Shown piece by piece: positions 20,189 to 31,985 of a stretch of 64,000 bases of DNA (the stretch's first letter is position 1; each line of letters starts with the position of its first letter). Both the position numbers and the translations under genes were made by a program. The DNA is from Stomoxys calcitrans (lineage: Eukaryota > Arthropoda > Insecta > Diptera > Muscidae). A model generated the notes under the pieces. The model did not search any database and had not been told where the DNA came from. It saw only the letters and a list, made by a program, of their open reading frames with translations. The stretch spans positions 44,450,291 to 44,514,290 of the forward strand of contig NC_081554.1 in NCBI RefSeq assembly GCF_963082655.1, in the 5' to 3' direction.

Positions 20189-20777
20189 ACACTTTGGATT
20201 GACCCCCACAAAAATTCTTGCTAATGTATTACAGTTGAATGGAATTCAGAAGTGCGGCATTAGACTTTATGATACATCACTGTTATTTATTACTAGTAAA
20301 ACTGATTCCTATTGCTATGCTTATATGTATATTATTTGTAAATTCTTTAAACGAACTAATGTTACCATTATTGTAACATAATTTCTCAATTTTAATTTTT
20401 TTTTTTTATTTTTCTTTTCAGGTAAGTTTTACAAATGTCGTGATCTACTGGACAACAGGTTCCAATTTGCTTATTCTTAGAATTTAGTTTAAAACGGTGA
20501 CTCAATTGCAGTACATATATGCCGGTTATTTTAATCTGTTATACTCCATATATCAAAGAATAAAGGTCAAATCCGTCTACAATTAGAATTTGTTCACTTT
20601 TAACCGAAGGATTACACATGGGTGCTATATGTGCGCTGAGCGAGCTTACCTAAAAAAAAGAAGGCCCATTATTTAGCAAATATTTAATTTGCTAACTAAC
20701 TTTAGGAGCGAATGATGCACCGAGAGGGGATCTTGCTCTCTTGTATTGTCCATGCAGAGATAATTCTCTCGTAACAA
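20189..20777. other. Unique stretch carrying a splice-like motif
   Basis: No repeat family recognised. The notable content is the ratchet-like site at 20396-20427, plus a weaker minus-strand one at 20644-20664. Confidence 0.5.
20396..20427 (+). promoter_or_regulatory. Candidate recursive splice (ratchet) site
   Basis: A pyrimidine tract (20396-20418, nearly all T) runs into CAG at 20419-20421 and directly into GTAAGT at 20422-20427. This is an ideal 3' splice site fused to an ideal 5' splice site with no exon between them. That arrangement is the definition of the ratchet points used to remove long introns stepwise in Drosophila genes such as Ubx. If real, the host gene is transcribed on + and the window is intronic. 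A chance match in AT-rich DNA cannot be excluded. Confidence 0.5.
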
Positions 20778-21005
20778 TGAGTGCTGTCCGATGTTTCATT
20801 GAAGCTCAAAAATAATGGACCTTCTTTTAAATTCCGAATCCGAACGGAGTGACGCAGTGCAATATCACTTTTTTTACACAGCTGAATATCTCATTAATGT
20901 CGCCAGCTTTAGTAAAAGAACAACCTCAACTTTATTTCTGATTTTTTCTTCTGATTTCGAACCCAAGCGTTCATATGGACACATGCTCTGCGCTACTTCG
21001 TCCTC
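20778..21005 (-). mobile_element. SINE-1, strongly diverged
   Basis: caatgagtgctgtccgatgt, a ccgaatccgaacggagtgac block, a decayed B-box-like ttcgaacccaagcg and a head remnant ctctgcgctact occur in the family order on the minus strand. Confidence 0.6.
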
Positions 21006-21824
21006 CATATTCAATATTTTCATGTAAAGTCTCTCTGTGTATATTCCTCAAACATATTTCCTATATACCCTCAACTGTTAGGCCTTGTGTGTCGTTGAAC
21101 GCATGTTCAAATATCTTTAAAAATCTCAAAAGTAATAAAAAAAAAACAACCAAAGACAAAGACTTACATTAACACTCATTGATGCCAAATGCATTTTAAA
21201 TCATTGTTTGCCGCATACTCTGTCCATCTGTCTCTTGTAGTTTTACCGCTCATGTTGTCTGGGTGCTATAGGTGTAAGGTACTGATATGAGTATTACCAA
21301 CGTTGAGGATTGCGGCAAATAAATCCTCAATCGATGAGGTGCGTGTGCAAAATACTAATTTCCAGTAGCAGAAAAACATAAAATGTTGACTACAGTTGAA
21401 CAAAAATATTTGTATGACAGTAGATGAAAATAATCGCAGAATTTTTACAGCATTGGCAACAAATATTTAACATAACATCAAATCAAAAGACAACGGAAAA
21501 GTTGTAATGCCTTAGTATTGATGGAATATTTTCACCAATGCTAGGAATGAATAAACCATAGTTTGGGAGATATAACACAAAACAAGTCATTGACATCAGA
21601 ATTAGGAAAATTTGAGTGAGCACAACTGCTGCTATTACAGCAGTTATTCATCTGTCAACAAATTGTTGACAATTTTAGACCAGCTGAAAAAAAATATCTG
21701 AGTGTTTTGAGAGAATCGAAGCTCAGAACTAAATTCAACATCATGGAAAGAATAAGGACAATAGATGCCCTACACTCCTGCAAAAGATTTATTGGCAAAA
21801 GGTGAAGGTTGAAACCGCGTGTGA
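21006..21824. other. AT-rich unique stretch
   Basis: No gene, RNA or repeat family recognised. Confidence 0.45.
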
Positions 21825-22640
21825 AGCATTGGTTGTATACTGGAGTTGTCAGACCTATATACCCATTGATGAGTCTACCGATCGACTCAGAATCACTTTC
21901 TGATGCGATCTACCTATTTCCTTATGTCTGTTCGTTTATTTCTCTGTCTGACAGACGTACAAAGTACAGATCGCAATTATCATCTGATCATCCTTAAAAT
22001 TAGCATAGACTTATTTTTTGGCCTAAGAAGACAAAAGTTAATGCATTTGGAAGAAATCGGTTCAGACTTAGATATAGCTTCCATATTTATATTACTAACC
22101 CATCTTCCAAAAAGTCTGCACAATGACTTCCTCTATAACTACCCATATATATGGGAAGTTTGGTATAAATAGGTTCAGACTAGGATATAGTTCCCATATA
22201 TATGTTTTTCCTATTTCGACTTATATTGGAATGCATTGGTCACTCGTTATCCGATCCTGACAAAGAGTTCTCTTGTGACTTTGCAGATTACTGGTGAGTT
22301 TCATAGAAATCGGTTCAGATTTAGTTATAGCTCCCGTTTCCGTAATTCGCCCGATTATCAATTCTAGAGCCTTTGCAAGCATATTCATCAACCGACCTTC
22401 TCAAAATTTTGCACAAATTCCTCTTTTATGACTTCAACTATGTGTGTTTTGTAGAAATCGTCTCAGATTTACATAAAGTTCCCACATTTATGTTTATTCG
22501 ATTTTGAGTAAAGGTAATTTTTCAACCGATTCCTACGAAATTTGACACAACTAACTTTCATTGGGACTGCTGGTATTTCTAGAGAATTTTATTTTAATCC
22601 GAGCAGATAACGATATAGCTTCCATATACAGAGTGCGCTC
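21825..22640 (-). mobile_element. DINE-1-like repeat, divergent subfamily
   Basis: It begins with the family-type end (ctaccgatcgactcagaatc, followed by a decayed tgtctgttcg block). About four internal units follow, each with the pattern aaatcggttcagatttagat-atagctcccat, near 22060, 22180, 22310 and 22460. The unit interior differs from the main subfamily. Confidence 0.6.
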
Positions 22641-22779
22641 CCGAGCGGTGAGTTGGAAGGGGTCGAGTTGGAAGGTGGAAGTTCACAAGATGGTTTCTCT
22701 CGAGAGTTTATTTTCTAATGATCGCTCACATGTTGCTAAGCAGAGTGCCCTCCACTCACTTTGAAATTTCTACTGACAG

Positions 22780-23380
22780 ACTCGTCTCTGGTTGTATTTT
22801 ATTTAGGTTACTTGAAAACTCTTATTTTCGTCGGTCGACCATGGACCATGGCACACCTCAAGAACAACATTCCCGACACCATTGCCAACATACCGATCGA
22901 TATGATGCTGCAAAGAGTGGACACGAATTTGAAAAATCGACCTAATCAGTGTACGCGCAATAGGGGTCGCCATTTACCCGGTGTCATTTCCAAGACAAGA
23001 AATACAAATACAAATTTTACCCATGTAAATTCCACTAAGGAACAGGGGCAAACTTCTCACATACCAATGAGTTCAGCCCGATTCAGGTAAAAGTTCAATG
23101 ATAAGGGGCCTCTTTTTTATAGTCGAGTCTGAACGGCGTGCTGCAGTGCGACACCTCATTGGAGAATATATTTTACCTGGCATAGTACCTCACAAATGTT
23201 GCCTGCATTAGGAGGGGAAAACTACTGAAAATTTGTTCTGATGGTCTCGCCAGGATTCGAACCCAGACGTTCAGCGTCATAGGCATACATGCTTACCTCT
23301 GGGCTAAGGTGACTTTCCATTTTCAAGACTGCATGAAAAAAATTGGGATATTGTACAATATTTCAAATAAAAATAGAATT
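22780..23380 (+). pseudogene. Mariner-like transposase C-terminus, split by a SINE
   Basis: FYLGYLKTLIFVGRPWTMAH then LKNNIPDTIANIPIDMM and NRGRHLPGVISKT match the C-terminal domain after the third catalytic block of the DD41D-type family in this window. The aspartate expected just before FYLG is replaced (VFYLG). A SINE-1 with target duplications interrupts the sequence at 22997-23317, and the relic resumes at about 23318. Confidence 0.7.
22997..23317 (-). mobile_element. SINE-1 full-length copy inside a transposase relic
   Basis: The tail with ATTTGT-type repeats (aatacaaatacaaatttt on +) is at the left. The head ends near 23312. The flanks catttccaagac (22985-22996) and cattttcaagac (23318-23329) match at 11 of 12 positions and are a likely target-site duplication. 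Confidence 0.87.
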
Positions 23381-23554
23381 AAAACCAGAGCAGAAGTAAA
23401 TCGGACCTCGGTTATGCGGGAATTGATTACCAACCTTCATTACCCGGGATAGAAAATTATTATTTTTTTATTGCTACGATTATCTGTGATTACCTCTATT
23501 TTCCCGGTGTATAAAAACATTTTACGATTGTATGTGAATAACCAAACAAAATGA

Positions 23555-24550
23555 TAACAAGTAAAATCGTGCTAAGTTCGGCCGGGCTGAATCTTGGGAA
23601 CCCACCACCATTCGGCAAAAAATGTATACAAAATAAATTTAGTTGAAGGGCATAATTTTATTCAACATACCAAACTTCTGTCAAACCAGCAAAAATTAAA
23701 GCTTCTAGGAACCGAGAAGGTTGATCGAGAGTCCGCTTTATATGGGAGCTATATCGGGGCATAGACTGATCTGGACCGTATTTGGCTTAGTTTGTGGTAG
23801 TCATAACAGAACACCGCATGCAAAATTTCAGCCAAATCGGACAAAATTTGCGGCGCTAAATAAATCAAATCGGGAGATCGGTTTATATGGGAGCTCTATC
23901 GGGTTATTGACCGATTCGGACCGTATTTGGTACAATTTTTAGAAGAGAATACTATATGCACAATTTCAGCCAAATCGGGCAAAAATTGTGGATTCCAGGG
24001 GCTCAAGAAGTTAAATCGGCAGATCGGTTTATATGGGAGCTATATCTAAATCTGAACCAATATGGCCCATTTGCAGTCCTTAATGACCAATTGTGACTTG
24101 TAACGCCTCAAGAAGTCTAATCTAATATATGGGAGCTATATCAGGTTAAAGACCGATTTGGAACGTACTTGGCACAGTTGTTGAAAGTCATAATACAATA
24201 GCGCACGCAAAATTTCAGATAAATCGGATGAAAATTGCGGCTTCCAGGGGCTTAAGAATTTAAATAGGGAGATCGATTTATATAGGAGCTATATCAGGTT
24301 ATATATCGATTTGAACCGTGCTTGGCACAGTTGTTGGAAGTCACAACAGAACACTACATGCAAAATTTCAGCCAAATCGAACAAAAATTACGGCTTCCAT
24401 GGGCTCAAGAAGTCAAATCGGTGGATTGGTTTATATGGGAGCTATATCTAAATCTGAACCGATATGGCCCATTTGCAGTCCTCAATGACCCACATCAATA
24501 TTTAGTATCTGTGCAGTCCCGCTTTAGGTTCCCATTTTGTATATTCGCAA
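23555..24550 (+). mobile_element. DINE-1-like repeat, six units
   Basis: The terminus at 23560-23612 contains the near-perfect palindrome gttcggccgggctgaa followed by gggaacccaccacc. Units with tatatgggagctatatc follow near 23739, 23887, 24029, 24126, 24276 and 24430. The 24126 unit is shortened. The right end stops at about 24540 without the GTCCGTCCG-type terminus. Confidence 0.75.
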
Positions 24551-24567
24551 GCTGTTGTATGCTTATG

Positions 24568-24871
24568 GGGCCACCGTTAGCATGTCCGCCTATGACGCTG
24601 AACGTCTGGGTTCGAATCCTGGCGAGACTATCAGAAAAAATGTTCAACAATGGTTTTCCCCTCCGTAATGCTGGCGACATTTGTGAGGTACTATGCCATG
24701 TTAAACTTCTCTCTAAAGAGGTGTCGCATTGCGGCACGCCATTCGGACTCGGCTATAAAAATGAGGCCCCTTATCATTGAGCTTAAAACTCAAGCACTTA
24801 TTGATACGTGAGCTTGTTTGCCCCTGTTCCTTAGTGGAATGTTCTTGGGCAAAATTTGCAATTTTTTTTTT
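24568..24871 (+). mobile_element. SINE-1 full-length copy
   Basis: The head is at 24568 (ggccaccgttagcatgtccg; the A-box-like region has lost about 12 bp), with an intact B-box-like GGTTCGAATCC near 24608. A 7-bp direct repeat tatgctt (24558-24564 and 24875-24881) is a possible, weak target duplication. Confidence 0.85.
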
Positions 24872-26436
24872 TTATATGCTTCAAAGCGATCGGATTGCTT
24901 TATTGATAGTAGACACAAACTTCTCTATTTTTTCCGATCGTCTTAGAATTTTTAGACGATTATACGATGTCAATCTTTCTGTTTGTCTTTTAAGATTTGT
25001 TTCATTTGTATGCACTATACTACCACTTCTTATAAGCCAACTTAAAGGATACTTTTTAACTTGGACGAACGAACTTTCAGGCATAGTATTCCAAAATGTG
25101 ACTATTCATGTCTATCTGTACTGCAGATTAATATCTCATCCTAGACCAAAAACAAAAAGAAACACCAAATAGTAACAACTACAAATAAGCAACAACGAAA
25201 ACTACAATCAGTTTATTGACCTGTCTGGCTATGGGTTCGACCAGAAAAAAAGTTTCATGTTACCTCCTGAAAAATATCAGTTTGAAAAACGCAATAACAA
25301 CAAAACCAACCAAAAGTTTGCAATTCTTTACAAATTTTACTTGTAAAATAGCAATAAAAAGAAACGATATTTTGTCATAAACATTTTTACTATTTCTTGT
25401 GTGAGTGGCATTTTGTTGTTGTTGTTCTTGTTGCTTTCAAGCAGCTATTTTGTTGGACTCTCTGCAAAATCATAAATCACGATTTCCGATCAAACCAAAA
25501 AAAATGTAGCAAAAAACGGCCAGCGTTTAGCAGGGGAGAAAAGAAAAAAAAATCTTCAAAGATCATAACTTTGAACATAAATAAGATTGAATTTTCGTCT
25601 AGCAACACTGGAGAGGGTTGGGGGGAAGGAGTTTTAAGAGATATGAAAAATATCAACCAACATCCCAAGAAACAATTCACGATTTTTGCCAAGAGATTTT
25701 TTTTTTTGTTTCTGTTAGGAGTTTTGCCAAGCAAAAAGAAGGAGAAAAAAAAACTTTATTTTTTTTTTCATTCGAAAACAATTGTTTAACAATAAAAAAC
25801 GAAAAAATTTGCCAATATAAAATTTCACTTTTGTATAAGTGAGTGAGTGCATTGTGCTGTGTACACAGCTTGGGCAGTATAAAAATGTATTTTTTTCTTC
25901 TGTTTTGTTGAGTCTTTGTTTCCCTTGCTGCATGTTTGTTTTTTTTTTTGGCTAGCTTGTAGATTTTTATTTAATATTTTATTGCCTTAAATTACAGTTA
26001 AAATAAAACGACAAACCTTAGAAAAAAATTCACACCGATTTGCTGCCTTTTCATAGCCAATACTAAACTAGGATTCCTTTTCTTGGCTGTCCACAGAGAT
26101 TATCGGAAATATTTGACAGTGTATTTAAAGGAAAATTATGGCAAATTGTTTGTTTTTTTCTGCCGGGTTTTTGTGTGGAATGCTCCAAGTTTTCCTTAAC
26201 TTTAACTTGGCACGATTATTAGTCATAACTTTCCTAACCAATGGAGTTTCGATTACGCTGTCTGCCTCTCGTTTTGTCAGTAGTTGTCGTTATTGTCAAT
26301 GTTTCTTGTGGCTTAAAAGTTTCCAATGTCCATTTAGCCACAAGCCCTTTATGTCATAGGACTAAGCAGGGGTTTGTTGGTATAGAGGAAGGGAGTTTGC
26401 AGTTGAACTTAAGCATTTTCACAAACTATGGAATTA
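24872..26436. other. AT-rich unique stretch, no gene seen
   Basis: About 1.5 kb with long A and T tracts (25497-25560, 25695-25775). Open frames are low-complexity (Lys/Phe-rich) and unconvincing. No repeat family recognised. Confidence 0.5.
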
Positions 26437-26674
26437 TTGGGTTGCCCAAAAAGTAATTGCGGATTTTTTAAAAGAAAGTAAATGCATTTTTAATAATACT
26501 TAGAATGAACTTTAATCAAATATACTTTTTTTACACTTTTTTTCTAAAGCAAGCTAAAAGTAACAGCTGATAACTGACAGAAGAAAGAATGCAATTACAG
26601 AGTCACAAGCCGTTGAAAAAATTTGTCAACGCCGACTATATGAAAAATCCGCAATTACTTTTTGGGCAATCTAA
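26437..26674 (+). mobile_element. Mariner-derived MITE copy 4 (238 bp)
   Basis: Both inverted ends are present (the right end has two changes, gcaatctaa). TA flanks lie at 26435-26436 and 26675-26676. Confidence 0.9.
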
Positions 26675-26820
26675 TATATTTTCCCCCCTCCCACTCAAAT
26701 TTATTTTCCGGTATTGTAAATGTTATCAATCTGTTGAAGAGTTTGAAGTCATTAAGATGCTAGAAAATGTTGCAAGATTTTCCATAAAATGTTGAAAAGT
26801 ATTAAAACTGAACTGTAGGG

Positions 26821-26965
26821 TAGGTTAGGTAAGAGTGGCAGTCCTTTACCTAGACAATTTTAAGTCCATTGTAGCGACAGACCAAGGCTTGTGGCGGGAG
26901 TCGAACCCGAACGACTCCTGCACTAGTAATTCAAGCATGCCACCAACTCAGCTACCAAAAAGCCC
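26821..26965 (-). mobile_element. SINE-2 copy c
   Basis: The 3' end at the left is taggttaggtaagagtggca. The B-box-like region is gggagtcgaacccg near 26898. The head is at 26945-26965 (aactcagctaccaaaaagcc). The tail shows one extra TAACC-type repeat (gggtaggttagg on +). Confidence 0.82.
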
Positions 26966-26984
26966 TAAAAGATTGGACTGTAAG

Positions 26985-27630
26985 TTCACTCGTTGAGGTA
27001 AGAACAAAGTTGGGTTCGGCTGACTGAATCCTATATCCTCCACCATGGATCGTAGTTGTCGTTTGGAAGGTTTCTCTTTATAGGCAGAAACTAAAAAAAA
27101 TTGATAATGGGAGGTAATAGCAAATAATTCACATGGATATTTTTTATGCTTGGATCAGCATTACGCCCTCTAGAGGCTCAAAACCTATATTCGAGAGATT
27201 GGTTTATACGGAGCTATACCAGGATTTCAACCGATAAAACCATACTTGATACATCTGTTGGAGATCATAAGACAAGTCATTGAGCAAAATGACATCAAAA
27301 CCGGATAAGAATTGCGCCATCTAGAGGCTCACGAAGTATATGCGGGAGATCGATCTATATGGGAGCTATTGGGTTGCCCAAAAAGTAATTGCGGATTTTT
27401 CATATAGTCGGCGTTGAAAAATTTTTTCACAGCTTGTGACTCTGCAATTGCATTCTTTCTTCTGTCAGTTATCAGCTGTAACTTTTAGCTTGCTTTAGAA
27501 AAAAGTGTAAACAAGTATATTTGATTAAAGTTCATTCAAAGTTTTATTAAAAATGCATTTACTTTCTTTAAAAAAATCCGCAATTACTTTTTGGGCAACC
27601 CAATATTACAAATAGGTTATGGGGTATATG
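26985..27630 (+). mobile_element. DINE-1-like repeat, split by a MITE
   Basis: The terminus at 26995-27055 (gttgggttcggctgactgaa, then ctccaccatggatcg) leads into units near 27210 and 27355. The second unit is cut at ...tatgggagcTA by a MITE and resumes at TAttacaaataggttatggg. Confidence 0.72.
27369..27603 (-). mobile_element. Mariner-derived MITE copy 5 (235 bp)
   Basis: Both inverted ends are intact. TA flanks lie at 27367-27368 and 27604-27605. It sits in the most conserved block of a DINE unit. Confidence 0.9.
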
Positions 27631-29345
27631 ACGAGCCAGTCACTTCCCTCGCAGATCTTAGCGATATTCTCCCCAATTATCTGGAACGTTGTGATTAGCG
27701 ATGTTCTTTTGTATCTCCACAAGGATTGCGCGAGATTTATCGCATATGCGAGGCAGGGTTCTTTCGGCTATAAGCGAAATCATGAAGATGTCACTGAGTA
27801 GACTGTTGAGCAGATTCTCTTTGAAGTCGAGAGCGCGGATGAGTATTTTATTTTAGATACATGGTTTCTTCGGAAAAACTTTTTAGAATTGTATGTAGTT
27901 TACGTTTTTGCTATGCGATTTTTTGCTTTTTTTTTCATCCATAAAAATCAATCCGGCCAAGTGCACTGTGGAGCGCTGGTATGGTGAATGGCTGTGAATA
28001 GGAAGACTCGAACTAGACAGTTCGAAAATAAACATGGGCTGACCTATGTCAGTATCTCGGGAGCACTGAGATTCACACCTCATGAGAACCTAGAAGCGAT
28101 GCTGCACATGCAACCAACTGTGGTCTGTATGCAGAAGGAGGATCGGTACGCTCATTCGCATCCCGAATATCATTCTGGGTATTGTGGAAGGTACTGATTG
28201 GTATGAGGTCGCAGACTACCTGGCACTTAGACTGTTTAAAGAAAGGGTCTTCAAAATTCTCTTTAGAGGGTGAGGTGTGAGGAGGCCACCTTAGTGCAGA
28301 GGTTAGCATGTCCGCCTATGACGAAAAGAAAAAATTTTCAAAGGTGGTTTTCCCCTCCTAATGCTGGCAACATTTGCGAGGTACTATGCCATGTAAAACT
28401 TCTCTCCAAAGAGGTGTCGCACTGCGGCACGCCGTTCGGACTCGGCTAGAAAAAGGAGGCCCCTTATCATTGAGCTTAAAAACTTAAATCGGACTGCACT
28501 CGTTGTTATGTGAGAAGTTTGCCCCTGTTCCTTAGTGGAATGTTCATGGGCAAAATTTGCATTTGGGTGAGGTGTGAACATCTATACGGATAGTGAACTA
28601 ACCATCAGGGCAATAACAACCAGAACGCTAAGGTCAAGAACAATCTTTGAGTGTAGGAAGGAGATTAACGACTTCTCTGAGGATAGCACGACTCGCATTG
28701 TTTGGGTATGAAAAAGCAGACGATTTGGCAGTGAAGGCTAGAGGACTGTCTTAATAAACTTGGTTAATGCGAAGCGTTTCGGATTGATGAAGTCCGAGTT
28801 AGGGCGTAATCTACGAACGCAACGCTGTAGAATAGCGAAACGGACGCTAAGATGCCGAAAATCCTATGGGGAGATCCAGATCGTGAGAAGGCGAGGCTAT
28901 TATTGAAAGAAAGTAAGAAGGATGCCAGTATGCCAGTTTCGGTATCATAAGGGGACATATAGGACTACGAGCTCACTTATGCAAAATAGGGGCGGCAAGT
29001 GATAGCATGTGTAGGGCATGTGGGGAATATGATGATGAGATTTGGAGCATTTCCTATGTGATTACCCGGCTTTTGCGACTAACAGACACCGGTATTTCGG
29101 TGGGCACACGACGCCATACATGAACCAAGTTAGGTGAGTGGTATGGGAAACATTTAAGAATTTTGTAAGTTGCACGGAATTCCTAACAGAAAATTTTCTT
29201 TTTCGAGGTTACTTTTTATTGTTTATTTTTATTTTTATTTTTTTTTATTTTTATTGTGAGAGCGCACAGCAAGCCGATTACTGGCTTAGGTGTATGTGGC
29301 AAGGGGCGGATTATTATCTGCACCCTCTTTTCAACGTAACCTAAG
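27630..29345 (+). mobile_element. LINE-A copy, RT to 3' tail, split by a SINE
   Basis: Blocks in order: an RT palm region (IIWNVVISDVLLYL ... FIAYA, then SEIMKMSLSRL, then INPAKC) at 27660-27980; RNase H (VNIYTDSELTIRAITTRTLR) from 28577; KSYGEIQIVRR at 28858-28890; the knuckle CRACGEYDDE near 29010; and the 3' non-coding end (accaagttaggtgagtggta; ttcaacgtaacctaa) to 29345. Stops and frameshifts are frequent, and the palm aspartates are lost (YARQ where YADD is expected). SINE-1 interrupts it at 28281-28564. Confidence 0.75.
28281..28564 (+). mobile_element. SINE-1 insertion lacking the B-box, exact 13-bp target duplication
   Basis: The direct repeat gggtgaggtgtga lies at 28268-28280 and 28565-28577. 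The head has the A-box-like element, but the sequence jumps from gcctatgacg straight to aaaagaaaaaattttc, deleting the whole B-box-like region. It lies inside the RNase H region of LINE-A. The deletion either occurred after insertion or was carried by the source RNA. Confidence 0.92.
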
Positions 29346-31224
29346 CTACACTATTTTGCTGGAATTTGATGTGATGACTAACACCCTCACCCACCGATCC
29401 TTCGTTTAGACAACCATACCAAATACCGTGTGGACATGCCTTGTGGAATGTCCCAAAATCTTGGGTTTTTTCTGCTACTCATAGGATTCTTCTTCCGGAT
29501 TTAAATCCACTAGAAAAAAAATTTTAAGCTGTATGCTGCTTTTTCCCGATTTGAAGAATAATCTCATGTTTTTTTTTAACTAAATTTCCTTTACATGCAT
29601 ATTGTCAACATGTATTGTCCCCTTAGTCACAAGTACACCATGAAAGTTTGTGTCTTAAGTCTTTCGTTTAGCTATCATGCCAATGAAATGAACTCATTGA
29701 GCACTCAATCGAAAAGACCCAACGCCTTAAAATGTGTTTAAACTTAACACTGCATTGATAATGAAAACAATAATTCCTTTGTAAATTCACCGCAAAAGTG
29801 ACAAGAAATTACACCTTTCCTGGACGGACTACTTTGAAAAAAAAAACAAACTACAAAACACAGTACAAGAAAATATGACACAAAAAAAATGTAGCTAAAC
29901 CGGAATTTCACAAGCGCCCGTTAAAACATGCCATAATTTTCCATAATTATGGTGACAACTTAAAGACATTAAGCAAGAAGGAGAGAGAGGGAGAAAGAGG
30001 AGCAAGCATACATATAAGAAGTGAAAAAATGTTAAAAAAAAAACTCACAATTATTTAAGAGGTTAAGAAACAAATTTCCATTTAAGCTACGAGAGAGTTG
30101 TTATTCATTAAACTAAAAACGTGATTGAGAACTTTAAAACTCCGTTTTATTTGTTTCTTTTCCTTCTGCTGAGTTTAGGATTTAGAAAGGTATGGTATTC
30201 CTTTAAGCATTTGATTTGAACTGCAATTTAGGATATTCTAAGGGCCAATGGCTTTTCTAAGACTTAATAAACAGTTTGCTTGCCAACATAAAAGTCCATT
30301 AGCTGTGGTGTTATATTATGGTCTAGATAACACTGACTGGCACTTGCTGGAATATTTTCACGCTTTTTCTATTACCATGGCCTCTTTTTGTGGCAGTTTT
30401 TTTTAGCTAAAAGCGATTTTCAGCTATGCTCAAATGTCCAGCAAACCAAGTCTACAACAGCTTAAATGGTCAAGCCTGGATCAACAACAATAAAACTCTT
30501 TGATTCTTGTTCTTTCGATTTATACTTTAAGGCCACGACCGAATACGTTTCATGGCCATAAACAGAGCTGGGGGTAGGGAAACAATGAAAATTAAATAGA
30601 AAAAAAGGCTTAAGTGAAAAAGTAACCCACCCACTTGGCACGACGCAAATGCCATATAAGTTGTTCTTCACCTCATCTCAATTTTCGTATAGCATATTTA
30701 TGCCAAAGCTTTCCAGTTTCTCTAGCTGTGTTTTCTCTAGGACGATAGTTTTGATTTCGAGTGCATGTCGTTGGCACAAAGTTTGACACAAAACATTCAA
30801 TTGTACTCCAAAAAGGTATCATATTTAGAATATTGCAACAATGTTTCATGGCGGCACTACGGCATGGGTCTGCGGAAGATAAAATTCAACTTTTGTAATA
30901 ATTGCATTTCACGAGGCAAAATATTTATACATCGCCGCTGCCATCATTACAGTCGCCGGCCACATTGTGTCACGTAAATATTGACACAAATATGCAGACT
31001 TGATAATTATTTATGTAAAAGAAAAATCCTTGCGCGTAGAAATACTTAAATATTAAAAATGGCTTAGTGTTGTAACAACAATGTAGAGTACATGTCATAC
31101 AAAGTTGCAAAATGGTGACATTTACTTGCTCTGGCAAATGATACAGATAATATGCGGATACTACTTAATGTATGCGCATATTTATGGGAGTTTTTGTTAG
31201 GTTTTATTGATATAATAAATAAAA
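29346..31224. other. AT-rich unique stretch, no gene seen
   Basis: About 1.9 kb without recognised repeats. A purine-rich run (ggagagagagggagaaagag, near 29981) is the only marked feature. No credible coding frame. Confidence 0.5.
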
Positions 31225-31742
31225 AAAGCCAAATCGGATAATATTTGCGCCCTCTAGTGGCTCAAGAAGTCAATACCCTAGATCGGTTTATATGGCAGCT
31301 ATATCAGGTTATGGACCGATTTCAACCATATTTGGAACAGTTATTGGAAATCGTAACAAAACACGTCGTGTAAAATTTCAGCCAAATCGGAAAAGAATTG
31401 CGCCCTCTAGTGGCTCAAGAAGTCACTACCTAGATCGGTTTATATGGCAGCTATATCAGGTTATGGACCGATTTGAACCATATTTGGAACAGTTATTAGA
31501 AGTTGAAACAAAACACGTCGTGGAAAATTTCAGCCATATCGGATAATAATTGCGCCCTATAGAGGATCAAGAAGTCAGGACCCCAAATCAATTTGTATGA
31601 CTGCTATACCAGGTTATGGACCATACGTATAAGAGTTATTGGAAGTCATAACAAACCATCTCATGTGGAATTTCAGCCAAATCAGATAAAAATTTCGTCC
31701 TCTAGTCCCTCAAGAAGTCAAGATCCAAGATCGGCTTGTATA
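31225..31742 (+). mobile_element. DINE-1-like repeat, partial
   Basis: Four units of the 'gcgccctctagtggctcaag' subfamily (tatatggcagctatatcagg near 31287 and 31440, then weaker units near 31590 and 31735). Both termini are missing. The right end is cut by the LINE-D tail. Confidence 0.7.
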
Positions 31743-31985
31743 GTTTTTTTTCACGTAACCAAAACGCAGGGGATGTCCCCTATATATACAGTGCATTGCG
31801 TTGACAATTAGGAAAGTTAAGGGTTGGAGGAGGTAATGAGGGGCTAGTGTTTTCTGATATTCGCCTTAAAATTCTGAACGTCAATGTCGATGGTAAAAAC
31901 ATTAGCCGTAAATCGATTCCACATACGAATGGTTCGGGCGACAAAATGAATTTTCTCGGTAATGCATAGTTCAGTCGACTGGCCA
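31743..31985 (-). mobile_element. LINE-D 3' end insertion
   Basis: It starts at a T-run (31743-31751, a poly-A tail on the minus strand). The 3' non-coding block aacgcaggggatgtccccta follows, then the coding end RTIRMWNRFTANVF...VQNFKANIRKH on the minus strand. It matches the LINE-D ends at 43160-43400 and 14895-15060 and is 5' truncated. Confidence 0.75.

Noticed and set aside
25397..25789. 130-codon + strand frame rich in Lys and Phe
   Set aside because: It runs through A/T homopolymers and has no domain; length is explained by low complexity.
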